A stretch of 41,142 nt of DNA. Source: Planctomycetota bacterium (GTDB lineage: Bacteria; Planctomycetota; Planctomycetia; Gemmatales; Gemmataceae). The notes below the pieces were generated by a model that worked only from the letters and a program-made list of their open reading frames with translations, did not search any database and was not told the origin of the DNA. Position numbers and translations under genes: made by a program. Shown here one piece after another: positions 7,949-16,245 of this stretch (within the stretch, counting starts at the first letter, position 1; each line of letters starts with the position of its first letter). Location of the stretch: positions 1-41,142 of the forward strand of contig JAIOPV010000204.1 in the NCBI GenBank assembly GCA_021413735.1, read 5' to 3'.

Positions 7949-9694
7949 TCATTTCGTGAACGTGATCCTCTTGCCGTCGAATGTCACCGTTTGGCCGCCG
8001 ACGGTCACCTTGTCGCCGTCGGCCTTCACCTCCGGGTGCTTGTCCTTCGAGAGCGTCAGCACGGTGAATGTGTGCCCGCCAGCGGTGACCTTCGTGAACT
8101 GTGCTGTGTCATCCGACTTACCCTCGCCGATGCCGACGCCCACGAGCAAAAACGGCGCACGAGACGCGCCGGAGAAGTCCACCGCCAGGTGCTTCTCGCC
8201 CGCTGCGATCACGCCGGAGCCGTCCTTGCCGGGCGCGAAGTCCGGCGGCTTCGCGGAGAGGAAGTTGCCGAACTCGTAACGCTTGCCCAGACCCCACACC
8301 ACGACCGGGCCGAACTTTGGCTTGTAGTCGCCCTTCGGACCGTATCCCAGGAGCGCGGTCACGACGATGTCGTCGGCGTCCTTCCAGCGGTTGCGGAAGC
8401 AGTAGTAGCCGTGGACGCGGTCCTCCACCGCCTGCGGCAGGATGCCCGCGGGGTTCTTCGGCTCGACGCCGATCGGCCAGTTCACGAACGCGACGACCGC
8501 CTTCCAGGGTGTGGTCAGCGCGTCGAAGCTCTTCTCGTCCTTCGCGAGCCAACCTTTCTCGTTGATCCAGGCTTCCTTCGCAATGAGCTTGTGCTCGGCC
8601 GGTTCGACGAAGTTCTGGTACACCCACAGCATCGCGGGCTTGTACTTGTCCTCGACGATGCCGAAGCCCTGGGCGAACTGCCCGCCGTGGGACCAGTCGC
8701 CGCCCCGGGTGAACTCGTGCGTGCCGTACGATGGTCCGGCGGCCATGCGCAGCGGATACTGCGGGCGCCCGTCCTGCGGAATTATCTCCATGACCCACCG
8801 CAGGGCGACGTACTGGGCGTTCGGTCGGGGTGTGATGAAGTCCTTGCCGCAGGCCATGCGGGCCGACGCCAACCAGAGCTGGAAGCCGGTGTCGGAGGAG
8901 ACGTGGCTGGGCCCCTGGCTCTCGGCGTACCAGCCGTGGTCGCCGAAACCCTCGGCGAGCATCGCCAGCGTGTTCTTGTATGCATCCGGCAGCCACTCCT
9001 CCCAGATCTTGACGCCCTCGGCGCCGGGGTCACCCGCGAGCGCGGCGGCCGCGACCGCGCCGCACATGATCCCGCCCGTGTGGTTCTTCGCGGGTGGGTA
9101 CTTCGGCTTGCGGACCACCTTTTCGAGGTTGAAACCCTGCTTCGTCTTGATGTCGAGGAACGCCTTTGCGACCCGCTTGCGATCGGCCTCGGGCCAGCCG
9201 TCGTAGCACAGATCGTAGCCGAGTGCCGCGACCGCCCACGAGGAGCCGGCGCGCAGTTCGCCGTTCGGGTTGGTGAACGAGTAGCGTCCGTCGCGGTCGG
9301 CCTCGCCCTTGATCATGCGGTCGAAGCACTGGAGCCCGAGGTCGGCGTACTTCTTGTCGCTGGTGAGCTGGTAGAGCAGGCCGTACCCAGCGGCGTGGCC
9401 GATAGTGAACGCTCCGACGGTGTGCTCCGGCTGCCCGGCGGTCAAGAGCGTGTCGCCGTTCTTGCCGTCGAGCAAGAACCGCAACCGCTTGACGATGGCT
9501 TTGCCATCGGGCGTCTCGGCCCGCTTCTTGATTTCGGGGACGTCACCCTTGCGGAAGAGTAGACGCGGGTGCTCGCCGGCTTCCGGCTCTTTCCAGTCCT
9601 TCACGTCGGCCGGCCACGGCGATTCGGCCGCGGAAACGGCGACTGGTAGTGCGAGGCAAACCGCGACGAGGCCGAGTCGGAGAGCGTATTTCAT
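7949..9694 (-). CDS. Heparinase II/III- or alginate-lyase-like exported protein
   Basis: A 581-residue protein with a Sec signal peptide (MKYALRLGLVAVCLALPVAVSA, cleavage near residue 23). The mature N-terminus has HPRLLFRKGDVPEIKKRA, the opening typical of polysaccharide-lyase toroid domains of the heparinase II/III and alginate-lyase type. Helical-hairpin text continues through AALGYDLCYDGW, NHTGGIMCGAVAAAAL near residue 205, and GWYAESQGPSHVSSD near residue 255, a likely active-site region with Tyr, Glu and His. The last ~150 residues read as beta-strands (FGPVVVWGLGKRYEFG, KVTVGGQTVTFDGKRI), fitting the beta-sandwich domain of these enzymes. It would cleave or bind an acidic polysaccharide outside the cytoplasm; the substrate cannot be told. 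It is the first gene of the minus-strand unit, 70 bases before the cytochrome-like gene. Confidence 0.72.
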   Translation of the reverse strand: MKYALRLGLVAVCLALPVAVSAAESPWPADVKDWKEPEAGEHPRLLFRKGDVPEIKKRAETPDGKAIVKRLRFLLDGKNGDTLLTAGQPEHTVGAFTIGHAAGYGLLYQLTSDKKYADLGLQCFDRMIKGEADRDGRYSFTNPNGELRAGSSWAVAALGYDLCYDGWPEADRKRVAKAFLDIKTKQGFNLEKVVRKPKYPPAKNHTGGIMCGAVAAAALAGDPGAEGVKIWEEWLPDAYKNTLAMLAEGFGDHGWYAESQGPSHVSSDTGFQLWLASARMACGKDFITPRPNAQYVALRWVMEIIPQDGRPQYPLRMAAGPSYGTHEFTRGGDWSHGGQFAQGFGIVEDKYKPAMLWVYQNFVEPAEHKLIAKEAWINEKGWLAKDEKSFDALTTPWKAVVAFVNWPIGVEPKNPAGILPQAVEDRVHGYYCFRNRWKDADDIVVTALLGYGPKGDYKPKFGPVVVWGLGKRYEFGNFLSAKPPDFAPGKDGSGVIAAGEKHLAVDFSGASRAPFLLVGVGIGEGKSDDTAQFTKVTAGGHTFTVLTLSKDKHPEVKADGDKVTVGGQTVTFDGKRITFTK

Positions 9695-9833
9695 GTGCTG
9701 CCGTGCGGGAGGGGTTCGGGGAAGGCACCCACTGAACCCCGCCTGTCGGCTTCCTCAGACAGCCGCGAGCGTCTGCGCGCGTGGTCCGGTGGGGTTCGGC
9801 TGGCGGTAGCCTCCTTCGCACAGGTCCGACCCC
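9695..9833. promoter_or_regulatory. Divergent intergenic region with two dyads
   Basis: This 139-base gap separates the divergent heparinase-like and SMP-30-like genes and must hold both promoters. GGGGTTC at 9711-9717 pairs with GAACCCC at 9734-9740, and CTGTC at 9743-9747 with GACAG at 9758-9762. These could be operator-like sites or leader hairpins. No clear -35/-10 pair was recognised. Confidence 0.35.
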
Positions 9834-10784
9834 ATGCCCCGATTACTTACCCTCGCCTCCCTCTTCGCGTTCGTCGTACCCGCCCTCGGCGCGGAGCCGG
9901 ACGCCGCCCCTTCGGGCGTGTACACGGCGGAAGTGGTCGAGGGCAGCCCGAAGATGACCGCGGCCAGTATGGCATGGTGGAACGGCAAGCTCATAATTGC
10001 CGACCGCCGGGGGAAGCGGCTCGTCGCGTTCACCCCACCGGACAAGTTCGAGACGCTCCGCGAGGTGCCGACCCCGGTCGGGCTGGCGGTCGATCCCGAC
10101 GGTCACCTCGTCCTCACCGAGCGAGATCCGAGCCGAGTCGTGCGCATCAAAGCGGACGGTACCAGTTCCGTTCTCGCGGAGAAGGACGTCGGCACCCCAC
10201 AGTTTGTGACCGTTCACAAGTCCGGCCGGGTGTTCTGGTCCGGCTTCCCGGACGGCGGCACCCGGAGTGTCGTACCCGGCAACCCGGTCGAAGTTCTCTC
10301 CCCGAAGATCGGCCACACCTACGGCATAGGCTTGAGCCCGAAACAAGACTGGCTCTACGTTGCGTCGAAGTTGCCCAACGCCGATGGCCGGGCCGTGTGG
10401 CGGTTTCCGCTCGACGCAGACGGGAAGCCTGGGAAGGGTGATGTGTTCTTCAAAGTCCAGGATCTCAAGCCGCAACTGGAGAAACTCCCTGCGGCCAAGG
10501 ACAGTCGCGAGAGCCTGCTGGGGTGGGTCGGACGGTTGCAGGGGCTGGCGGTGGACCAACTCGGAAACGTGTACGTCGCCGGCGCCGAGTCGCACACATC
10601 GGGCGAGGCCGTCGCGGTCATTTCCCCCGACGGTAAGAAGGTCGTGGCCATGGTCCTCGGCGTGCCGCGGAACGTGTCGGGTCTAGCGTTCGGCGGGAAG
10701 GACGGCCGCACGCTCTACATCACCGGGGCCGGGGATTACGAGCTGCACCATGTCCGGTTACCGGTCGCCGGTGCTGGGTGGTGA
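9834..10784 (+). CDS. SMP-30/gluconolactonase-like exported beta-propeller protein
   Basis: A 316-residue protein with a signal peptide (MPRLLTLASLFAFVVPALGA, cleavage near residue 20). The body consists of propeller-type repeats: MAWWNGKLIIADRRGKRL, VGLAVDPDGHLVLTERD, VTVHKSGRVFWSGFPDGG, YGIGLSPKQDWLYVAS, and LAVDQLGNVYVAG. The pattern of a glycine/aspartate turn followed by a hydrophobic strand matches the SMP-30/gluconolactonase/LRE group. The family binds a divalent metal and often hydrolyses sugar lactones; whether this one is an enzyme cannot be decided, because exported planctomycete members are often of unknown function. It is divergent from the heparinase-like gene and lies 92 bases before the broken DUF1501 gene, so it may share a transcript with the plus-strand cluster. 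Confidence 0.8.
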   Translation: MPRLLTLASLFAFVVPALGAEPDAAPSGVYTAEVVEGSPKMTAASMAWWNGKLIIADRRGKRLVAFTPPDKFETLREVPTPVGLAVDPDGHLVLTERDPSRVVRIKADGTSSVLAEKDVGTPQFVTVHKSGRVFWSGFPDGGTRSVVPGNPVEVLSPKIGHTYGIGLSPKQDWLYVASKLPNADGRAVWRFPLDADGKPGKGDVFFKVQDLKPQLEKLPAAKDSRESLLGWVGRLQGLAVDQLGNVYVAGAESHTSGEAVAVISPDGKKVVAMVLGVPRNVSGLAFGGKDGRTLYITGAGDYELHHVRLPVAGAGW

Positions 10785-10876
10785 GCCGTCTGTCTGGCGA
10801 AGCGTCGGCCGGGGTTCGGTCATGTGGTACAGTGTCAAGTACACCCCGCCGGCCTTCCCGCCCCGAGCTATTCCCC

Positions 10877-12100
10877 ATGACCCGATCCGTTACTCACGCC
10901 GCCGAATGTCGCCGGGCCGACCACCACCTGTCACGCCGCCTGTTCCTTCAGGGTGCGGGTGCCGCCGCGGTGGGCGGGTTCGGCCGCCTCTTCGCCGCCG
11001 ACAACGCGGCAAAGACCGTCGCACAGCAGAAGCACGTCATCCTTGTGTTCATGTCCGGCGGGCCGAGCCAGTTCGAGACGTGGGACCCGAAGACTGGGCG
11101 GCCGACCGGCGGGCCGCACATGAACATCCAGACCACCGTTCCAGGCGTGAGGTTCGACGAATACATGCCGAACCTCGCCCGGCTCGCCGACAAGATGGCC
11201 GTGATCCGCTCGATGACGAGCGACCTCGGCGACCACCTGGAGGGGCACTACCTCGCCCAGACCGGCCACAGGCCGACGAACGTGGTCGCCACCGCGCCGC
11301 ACTGGCTGTCGGTGTGCGCCCAGCAACGGCCCGCGGCGAGCGGGCTGCCCTCGTATGTCGTCCTCGGGGCCGAGCAGGGTGGAAACATGGCCGTGCCGGG
11401 GCCGGGCTTCCTCGGCGCGGGGTACCAGGGGCTCTACTGCCCTGGCAAGGGGCAGGGGCCGGAAGACCTCCCGGCTGCGGGGGCGAAAGACTTGGACGAT
11501 TACCGCCGACGGGCCACGCTCCGCGCCAAGTTGGGTGAAGGTTTCTCGACCGGCCGCGCCACCGTTGCCGCCGACAGCCACGACGCGGCGTTCGGGTCGG
11601 TCGAGCACCTGCTCCGCAACCGCGACCTGTTCGACCTGTCGAAGGAGCCGCCAAAGCGGGTCGAGAAGTACGGCCCGACCGCCCTCGGCCGGGACTGCCT
11701 GCTCTCGGCCCGGCTGGTCGAGAAGGGCGTGCCGTTCGTCCGCGTCCAGCACCAGGGCGGGCTGGCGTGGGACAAGCACCGGCGGGCGTTTGACAGCCAG
11801 CGGCACCTGACCCGCGAGTTCGACATCGCGACAGGTGCGTTGATCGAAGACTTGAGAGAACGCGGGCTGTGGGACAAGACGCTCGTCATCCTCATGGGCG
11901 AGTTCGGCCGCACGCCCGGTGCTAACCGAGCGGTGCTACTCGTGCCACTCGGCCGAGGCCCAGGCGCAGAAGAAGCTCAAGGGCGGCCTCCTCATCGACA
12001 CCCGCGACGGACTCCTCCGCGGCGGCGACTCGGGTCCCGCTGCCGTCCCGGGCAAGCCCGCCGAGGGGACGCTACTCAAGGCATTGCGGCACGACGGTGA
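10877..12100 (+). pseudogene. DUF1501 gene truncated at its 3' end
   Basis: The ATG at 10877 opens a DUF1501 protein: HHLSRRLFLQGAGAAAVGGF is a twin-arginine-like signal, followed by HVILVFMSGGPSQFETWDPK, MAVIRSMTSD, GRDCLLSARLVEKGVPFVRV and LVILMGEFGRTPG. Family similarity stops right there, at about base 11918 (residue ~347). The frame then runs to a stop at 12100 in arginine- and proline-rich text that is just the +1-frame reading of the next gene. The intact relative at 14572 has about 95 more residues after GEFGRTP, including GRDH and the final strands, so the C-terminal quarter is missing. The most likely cause is a deletion that joined this gene to the PSCyt1 domain of its neighbour. 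The remaining product would probably not fold correctly. Confidence 0.75.
11905..11925 (+). other. Deletion or fusion junction between DUF1501 and PSCyt1 genes
   Basis: In one frame the bases encode the DUF1501 motif GRTP; in the next frame the overlapping bases encode RPVLTERCYSCH, the usual entry to a PSCyt1 domain. The bases around CGCACGCCCGG could belong to either gene, as expected for a short microhomology. No start codon other than a GTG at 11919 exists in the downstream frame after the in-frame TGA at 11853. Confidence 0.65.
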
Positions 12101-14543
12101 CGTCAAGATGCCGCCCAATGGGAAACTGCCCGACGACGTCGTGAAGGACTTCGAGGCGTGGGTGAGGGCAGGCGCCCCCGGCCCCCGCGACGGGAAGGTT
12201 ACCGCGTCTGGCGTCGATGTCGAGCGGGGCCGGCAGTTCTGGGCGTTCCAGCCGCCCCGCAAGCACGCCCCGCCGGCGGTCAAGGATCCGGCCTGGCCCC
12301 GCAAGGACATCGACCGCTTCGTCCTCGCGGAGTTGGAGAAGCGGGGGCTCAAGCCAGTCGCCCCGGCCTCCCGGCGGGACTGGATACGGCGCGCTACGTT
12401 TGACCTGACCGGCCTGCCGCCGACACCGGAGGAGGTGGAGGCGTTCGAGAAGGACGGTGCCCCGTACGCCTACGAGAAGGCGCTGGACCGGTTGCTGGCC
12501 TCGCCCCACTACGGCGAGCGGTGGGGCAGGTACTGGCTCGACCTCGCACGCTACACCGACGACCTGGGTGGGACCGTCGGCCCGGTCCCGGCCCCGAACG
12601 CCTGGCGGTACCGTGACTGGGTCGTGAAAGCGTTCAACGCCGACATGCCCTACGACACATTCGTCCGGCTGCAACTGGCCGGGGACCTCATTCCGGACCC
12701 GGCGGCCGACTACGCCGAGCGGCTCGGCGGCCTCGGCTTCCAGGGGCTCGGCCAGCGGTTCAGCGGTAACGCGGTCGGCATGGTCAAGAAGAAGGCGGCA
12801 GACGAACTCGACGACCGGGTCGATACAGTTACCCGCAGCCTGCTCGGGTTGACGGTAAGCTGCGCCCGCTGCCACGACCACAAGTTCGACCCGATCCCGC
12901 AGGTCGATTACTTCGCACTCGCTGCGGCCTACAACGGGGCAACGCTGAGCACGGAAGTCGTCCTCGACTCGCCCGCGAATGTCACGGTGGCCGAGCGGTG
13001 GCGGAAGGACGTGGCCGACCGGAAGGCCCTGCTCGACCGGCTCACACAGACCGAGGCCCGCCGGATCGGCCGCGAAGAGTTGGCCCGCGTCGATGCCTAC
13101 CTCTTGGCGGCCTGGCGGTTTCGCCTCCTGACCGAGCGGGGCGAGAAGGTCGACCCGGACGTCACCGCCCGCGCGGCGGGGTTGCGCCCCGTCTTTCTCG
13201 CCCGGTGGGCGAAATCCCTCACCACCGAGAAGCCCCTCCCGCTGCTGGCCGACTGGCAGGCTGCCGCGACCGCCGGTCTCAAGGCTGCGGGCAAGGATGG
13301 CCCGACCGACACGCCGAAGACGGTGGTCGAGGAGACGGCGAAGGTCAAGGAACGGGTGGCGACCGCCCTGCGCGATCTGGACTCCGGGAAGAAGCCCCCG
13401 CCCGAGAGCGACACGCTGCTCAAGGTGTTCCTCACCAACGACGGGGCGTACTTCAAACTGACGGCCGCCGAAGTCCTTCTGCTCCTCGACCCGGACGAGC
13501 GAAAGGAGTACGAGCGACTGGTCGCGGAGTTGGACGGGCTGAACAAGGCCCCGCCCGCGCCGCAGGTGAAGGCACCGGCGGTGACCGGCGGCGGTCAGCC
13601 GATGCGGGTCCATGTCCGCGGGAATCCCGAGGTGCTCGGCGACCTCGCCTCGCCGGGCTTCCCGCAGGTGCTCACGAAGAAGGGGGCGGTCAGGAAGGAG
13701 ACGTTCACCCGGCTCGACCTGGCCGACGCCATCGCCAGCAGGGACAACCCGCTGACCGCCCGGGTGTGGGTGAACCGCGTGTGGGCACACCACTTCGGCT
13801 GCGGCATCGTCGCCACACCGGGCAACTTCGGCGCGCTCGGCGAGAAGCCGACCCACCCAGAACTGCTCGACACCCTGGCCGTGCGCTTCGTGGAGAACGG
13901 CTGGTCCACCAGGTGGCTTCACCGGGAGATTATGCTCTCGGCCGCGTACCGGCTGGGGGGCGCGACCGATCCGGCGAACGCCGCGAAGGACATGGACAAC
14001 CGCTACCTGTGGCGGGCAACCCCGCGGCGTCTGGACTTCGAGGCGTGGCGGGACGCGATGCTTGCCGTCGCCGGGCGGCTCGACCCGCAGGTCGGCGGGG
14101 CGCCGTTCCTCGACCCGCTCGGGAAGGCCCAACTCCAGCCCGAAGATCCGGCCAACCGCCGCCGCACCCTGTACTCGTTCATCAGTCGGTTCAAGCCGAA
14201 CCCGACGCTCACGCTGTTCGACTTCCCGGAGCCGAACGTCACCAGCGACGCGCGGACGGCCACGACGATCCCACAACAGCAATTGTTCGCGCTCAACAGC
14301 CCGTTCGTCGTCGCTACGGCGAAGGCGTTCGCAGCCCGCGTCGAGAAGGTAGAGGCGGGTGAGGGCCCGCGGTTGCGGCTCGCCTGGCGGCTGGCGTACG
14401 GGCGGTCTCCGACAGACAAGGAGGCCGACCTCGCCCGCGAATTCCTCCGCGCCGCGGCCACCGACGCCGGAGACGGTCTCCGCTCGTGGGAACAATTGTG
14501 CCAGGCCCTCCTGACCGCCAACGAGTTCGCCTTCCTCCCCTGA
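11919..14543 (+). CDS. PSCyt1-DUF1549-DUF1553 protein lacking its N-terminus
   Basis: An open frame of 874 codons from a GTG at 11919. The first residues already read LTERCYSCHSAEA, so the haem motif (C6-C9-H10) sits at the very start and the signal peptide plus about 15 preceding residues expected for this family are absent. The rest is complete: the GGLLIDTRDGLLRGG stretch, DUF1549 from about residue 129 (DIDRFVLAELEKRG, ATFDLTGLPPTPEE), CARCHDHKFDP near residue 315, and DUF1553 from about residue 594 (NPLTARVWVNRVWAHHFG) to NEFAFLP at the end. Without export, haem could not be attached, so the product is likely non-functional unless translation starts inside the upstream DUF1501 frame. It is followed by an intact DUF1501 gene after 28 bases. 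Confidence 0.8.
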   Translation: MLTERCYSCHSAEAQAQKKLKGGLLIDTRDGLLRGGDSGPAAVPGKPAEGTLLKALRHDGDVKMPPNGKLPDDVVKDFEAWVRAGAPGPRDGKVTASGVDVERGRQFWAFQPPRKHAPPAVKDPAWPRKDIDRFVLAELEKRGLKPVAPASRRDWIRRATFDLTGLPPTPEEVEAFEKDGAPYAYEKALDRLLASPHYGERWGRYWLDLARYTDDLGGTVGPVPAPNAWRYRDWVVKAFNADMPYDTFVRLQLAGDLIPDPAADYAERLGGLGFQGLGQRFSGNAVGMVKKKAADELDDRVDTVTRSLLGLTVSCARCHDHKFDPIPQVDYFALAAAYNGATLSTEVVLDSPANVTVAERWRKDVADRKALLDRLTQTEARRIGREELARVDAYLLAAWRFRLLTERGEKVDPDVTARAAGLRPVFLARWAKSLTTEKPLPLLADWQAAATAGLKAAGKDGPTDTPKTVVEETAKVKERVATALRDLDSGKKPPPESDTLLKVFLTNDGAYFKLTAAEVLLLLDPDERKEYERLVAELDGLNKAPPAPQVKAPAVTGGGQPMRVHVRGNPEVLGDLASPGFPQVLTKKGAVRKETFTRLDLADAIASRDNPLTARVWVNRVWAHHFGCGIVATPGNFGALGEKPTHPELLDTLAVRFVENGWSTRWLHREIMLSAAYRLGGATDPANAAKDMDNRYLWRATPRRLDFEAWRDAMLAVAGRLDPQVGGAPFLDPLGKAQLQPEDPANRRRTLYSFISRFKPNPTLTLFDFPEPNVTSDARTATTIPQQQLFALNSPFVVATAKAFAARVEKVEAGEGPRLRLAWRLAYGRSPTDKEADLAREFLRAAATDAGDGLRSWEQLCQALLTANEFAFLP

Positions 14544-14571
14544 TAACCTCCCGACACGGTCGAGACGAGCC

Positions 14572-16023
14572 ATGAGTCCGAGCCGATACTACCTTCCCTC
14601 GCGTCGCGACCTGCTGGCCCATACCGGATACGGGGTCGGGGCGATCGGCCTCGCTGCGGCACTGGCCGCTGACGCCAGCGCGGGTGAGCCTGCTCGCCCG
14701 CTGGCCGCCCGCAAGCCACACTTTCTGGCGAAGGCCAAGCGGATCATCCACCTATGGATGAACGGCGGGCCGAGCCAGGTGGACACGTTCGACCCCAAGC
14801 CGGCGCTCGAGAAGTTCGCCGGCCAGCGGCCCGAGAGCACGGCGAAGCTCACGACCGAGCGCGCCACCCGCGGGCTGATGCCCTCGCCGTTCAAGTTCGC
14901 CAAGCACGGCAAGTCCGGGCTGGAGGTGAGCGAACTGTTTCCGCACCTCGCCCGGCACGCCGACAATCTGTGCGTGATCCGCTCGATGCACACCAACGTG
15001 CCGGTCCATGAGGCGTCCAACTGGATGATGTTCACCGGGCACGTGCAGCCGATCCGCCCGGCGTACGGGTCGTGGCTCCTGTACGGGCTCGGGTCGGAGA
15101 ACGAGAACCTGCCCGGGTTCGTGGTGCTCGGGGAAGGGCAGCCGGTGAACGGGCCGTCGAACTGGAGCAGCCGGTTCCTCCCCGGCATCTACCAGGGGTG
15201 TCAGGTCGTCCTGCCGGTCATCTACCAACCGCGGGACGTTATCGCGAACCTGCAGAACGCGCAGCTCACCCCGGACGCACAGCGGCGGCAACTCGACTTC
15301 ACGCAGAGGCTCAACGCCCTGCACCGCGACCGGGTCGGGGCGGACGGCGGGCTGGACGCCCGCATCGACTCGCTGGAGTTGGCCTTCCGCATGCAGGCGT
15401 CCGCGGCCGATACTTTCGACATCAGTCGCGAGCCGGACAAGGTGAAGGAGGCGTACGGGCTGACCGGGCCTGACGCCAAGGCCGCGGCGAACACCAACGG
15501 CGGGCTCAGACGGGCCGCGTTCGCCCGCAACTGCCTACTCGCCCGCCGGCTGGTCGAGAGTGGGGTGCGGGTGGTGCAGGTGTACACCGGCAACCTCCAG
15601 CCGTGGGATACGCACGACAAGAACGCCGAGGGCCACCAGAAACTGGCCCACATCGTGGACCAGCCAATCGCCGCGCTGCTCGGCGACCTGGAGCAGCGGG
15701 GGCTGCTGGACGACACGCTGGTGGTGTGGGGCGGTGAGTTCGGCCGCACCCCGACCACCGAGGGGGGCAGCGGGCGGGACCACAACCACTACGGCTTCAG
15801 CATCTGGCTGGCGGGCGGCGGCGTGAAGGGCGGACTCGCGTACGGGGCGACCGACGAGTTCGGGTTCCAGGCGGTGGACAAGCGGGTCCACGTCCACGAC
15901 CTGCACGCGACCATGCTCCACCTCATGGGCCTCGACCACGAGAAGCTCACCTACCGGTACAGCGGCCGCGACTTCCGCCTGACAGACGTCCACGGCACGG
16001 TGGTAAAGGACATCATCGCCTGA
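14572..16023 (+). CDS. DUF1501 domain-containing exported protein
   Basis: An intact 483-residue DUF1501 protein. The leader YLPSRRDLLAHTGYGVGAIG with following alanine-rich hydrophobic text and ADASAGE resembles a twin-arginine signal. Landmarks are IIHLWMNGGPSQVDTFDPK near residue 60, LCVIRSMHTN near residue 140, NWSSRFLPGIYQGCQVV, ARNCLLARRLVESGVRVVQV near residue 320, WDTHDKN, VVWGGEFGRTPTTEGG near residue 383, GRDHNHYGFSIWLAGGGV, and HDLHATMLHLMGLDHEKL near the end. All the usual metal-site candidates (Asp, His) of the alkaline-phosphatase-like fold are in place. This version, with long insertions such as EASNWMMFTGHVQPIRPAYG, is the subtype normally partnered with PSCyt1-DUF1549-DUF1553, which here is the damaged gene just upstream. 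Confidence 0.94.
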   Translation: MSPSRYYLPSRRDLLAHTGYGVGAIGLAAALAADASAGEPARPLAARKPHFLAKAKRIIHLWMNGGPSQVDTFDPKPALEKFAGQRPESTAKLTTERATRGLMPSPFKFAKHGKSGLEVSELFPHLARHADNLCVIRSMHTNVPVHEASNWMMFTGHVQPIRPAYGSWLLYGLGSENENLPGFVVLGEGQPVNGPSNWSSRFLPGIYQGCQVVLPVIYQPRDVIANLQNAQLTPDAQRRQLDFTQRLNALHRDRVGADGGLDARIDSLELAFRMQASAADTFDISREPDKVKEAYGLTGPDAKAAANTNGGLRRAAFARNCLLARRLVESGVRVVQVYTGNLQPWDTHDKNAEGHQKLAHIVDQPIAALLGDLEQRGLLDDTLVVWGGEFGRTPTTEGGSGRDHNHYGFSIWLAGGGVKGGLAYGATDEFGFQAVDKRVHVHDLHATMLHLMGLDHEKLTYRYSGRDFRLTDVHGTVVKDIIA

Positions 16024-16245
16024 CGCTTCGACGATCCCGAAGAATGAACCGACTGCTGCTTCGCGCGGCCGCCTGGCGAACCCCAAGGAACGCCGGGCGG
16101 TCGCAGACGCGGGTGCCTGGGCCTTCACCCCAACTGGATTAGGGCGTGCGGCCCGCGGTCGAGCTTCACGCCTTCGAGCCGCAACGGCTGCTTGGCTGCG
16201 GCGGGCAGAAAGCGTCTCGCCGGAGCCTACTTCTTTTCCACCCGG
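16024..16245. terminator. Convergent intergenic region with small hairpins
   Basis: The 222 bases between convergent genes hold no gene. GCCGCA at 16178-16183 can pair with TGCGGC at 16197-16202, and within it AGCCG (16177-16181) with CGGCT (16185-16189). One of these could end transcription, but there is no T-run and the stems are short. Confidence 0.3.

Noticed and set aside
6184-9562. Long plus-strand open frames (591 and 523 codons) opposite the cytochrome-like and lyase-like genes
   Set aside because: They mirror minus-strand genes with signal peptides and family motifs, and have none of their own.
12072-14573. Very long open frame (833 codons) on the minus strand opposite the DUF1549/DUF1553 gene
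   Set aside because: Third-position GC bias of the real plus-strand gene keeps the opposite frame open. The translation is rich in R, E, V, L and shows no domain; the plus strand has clear family motifs.
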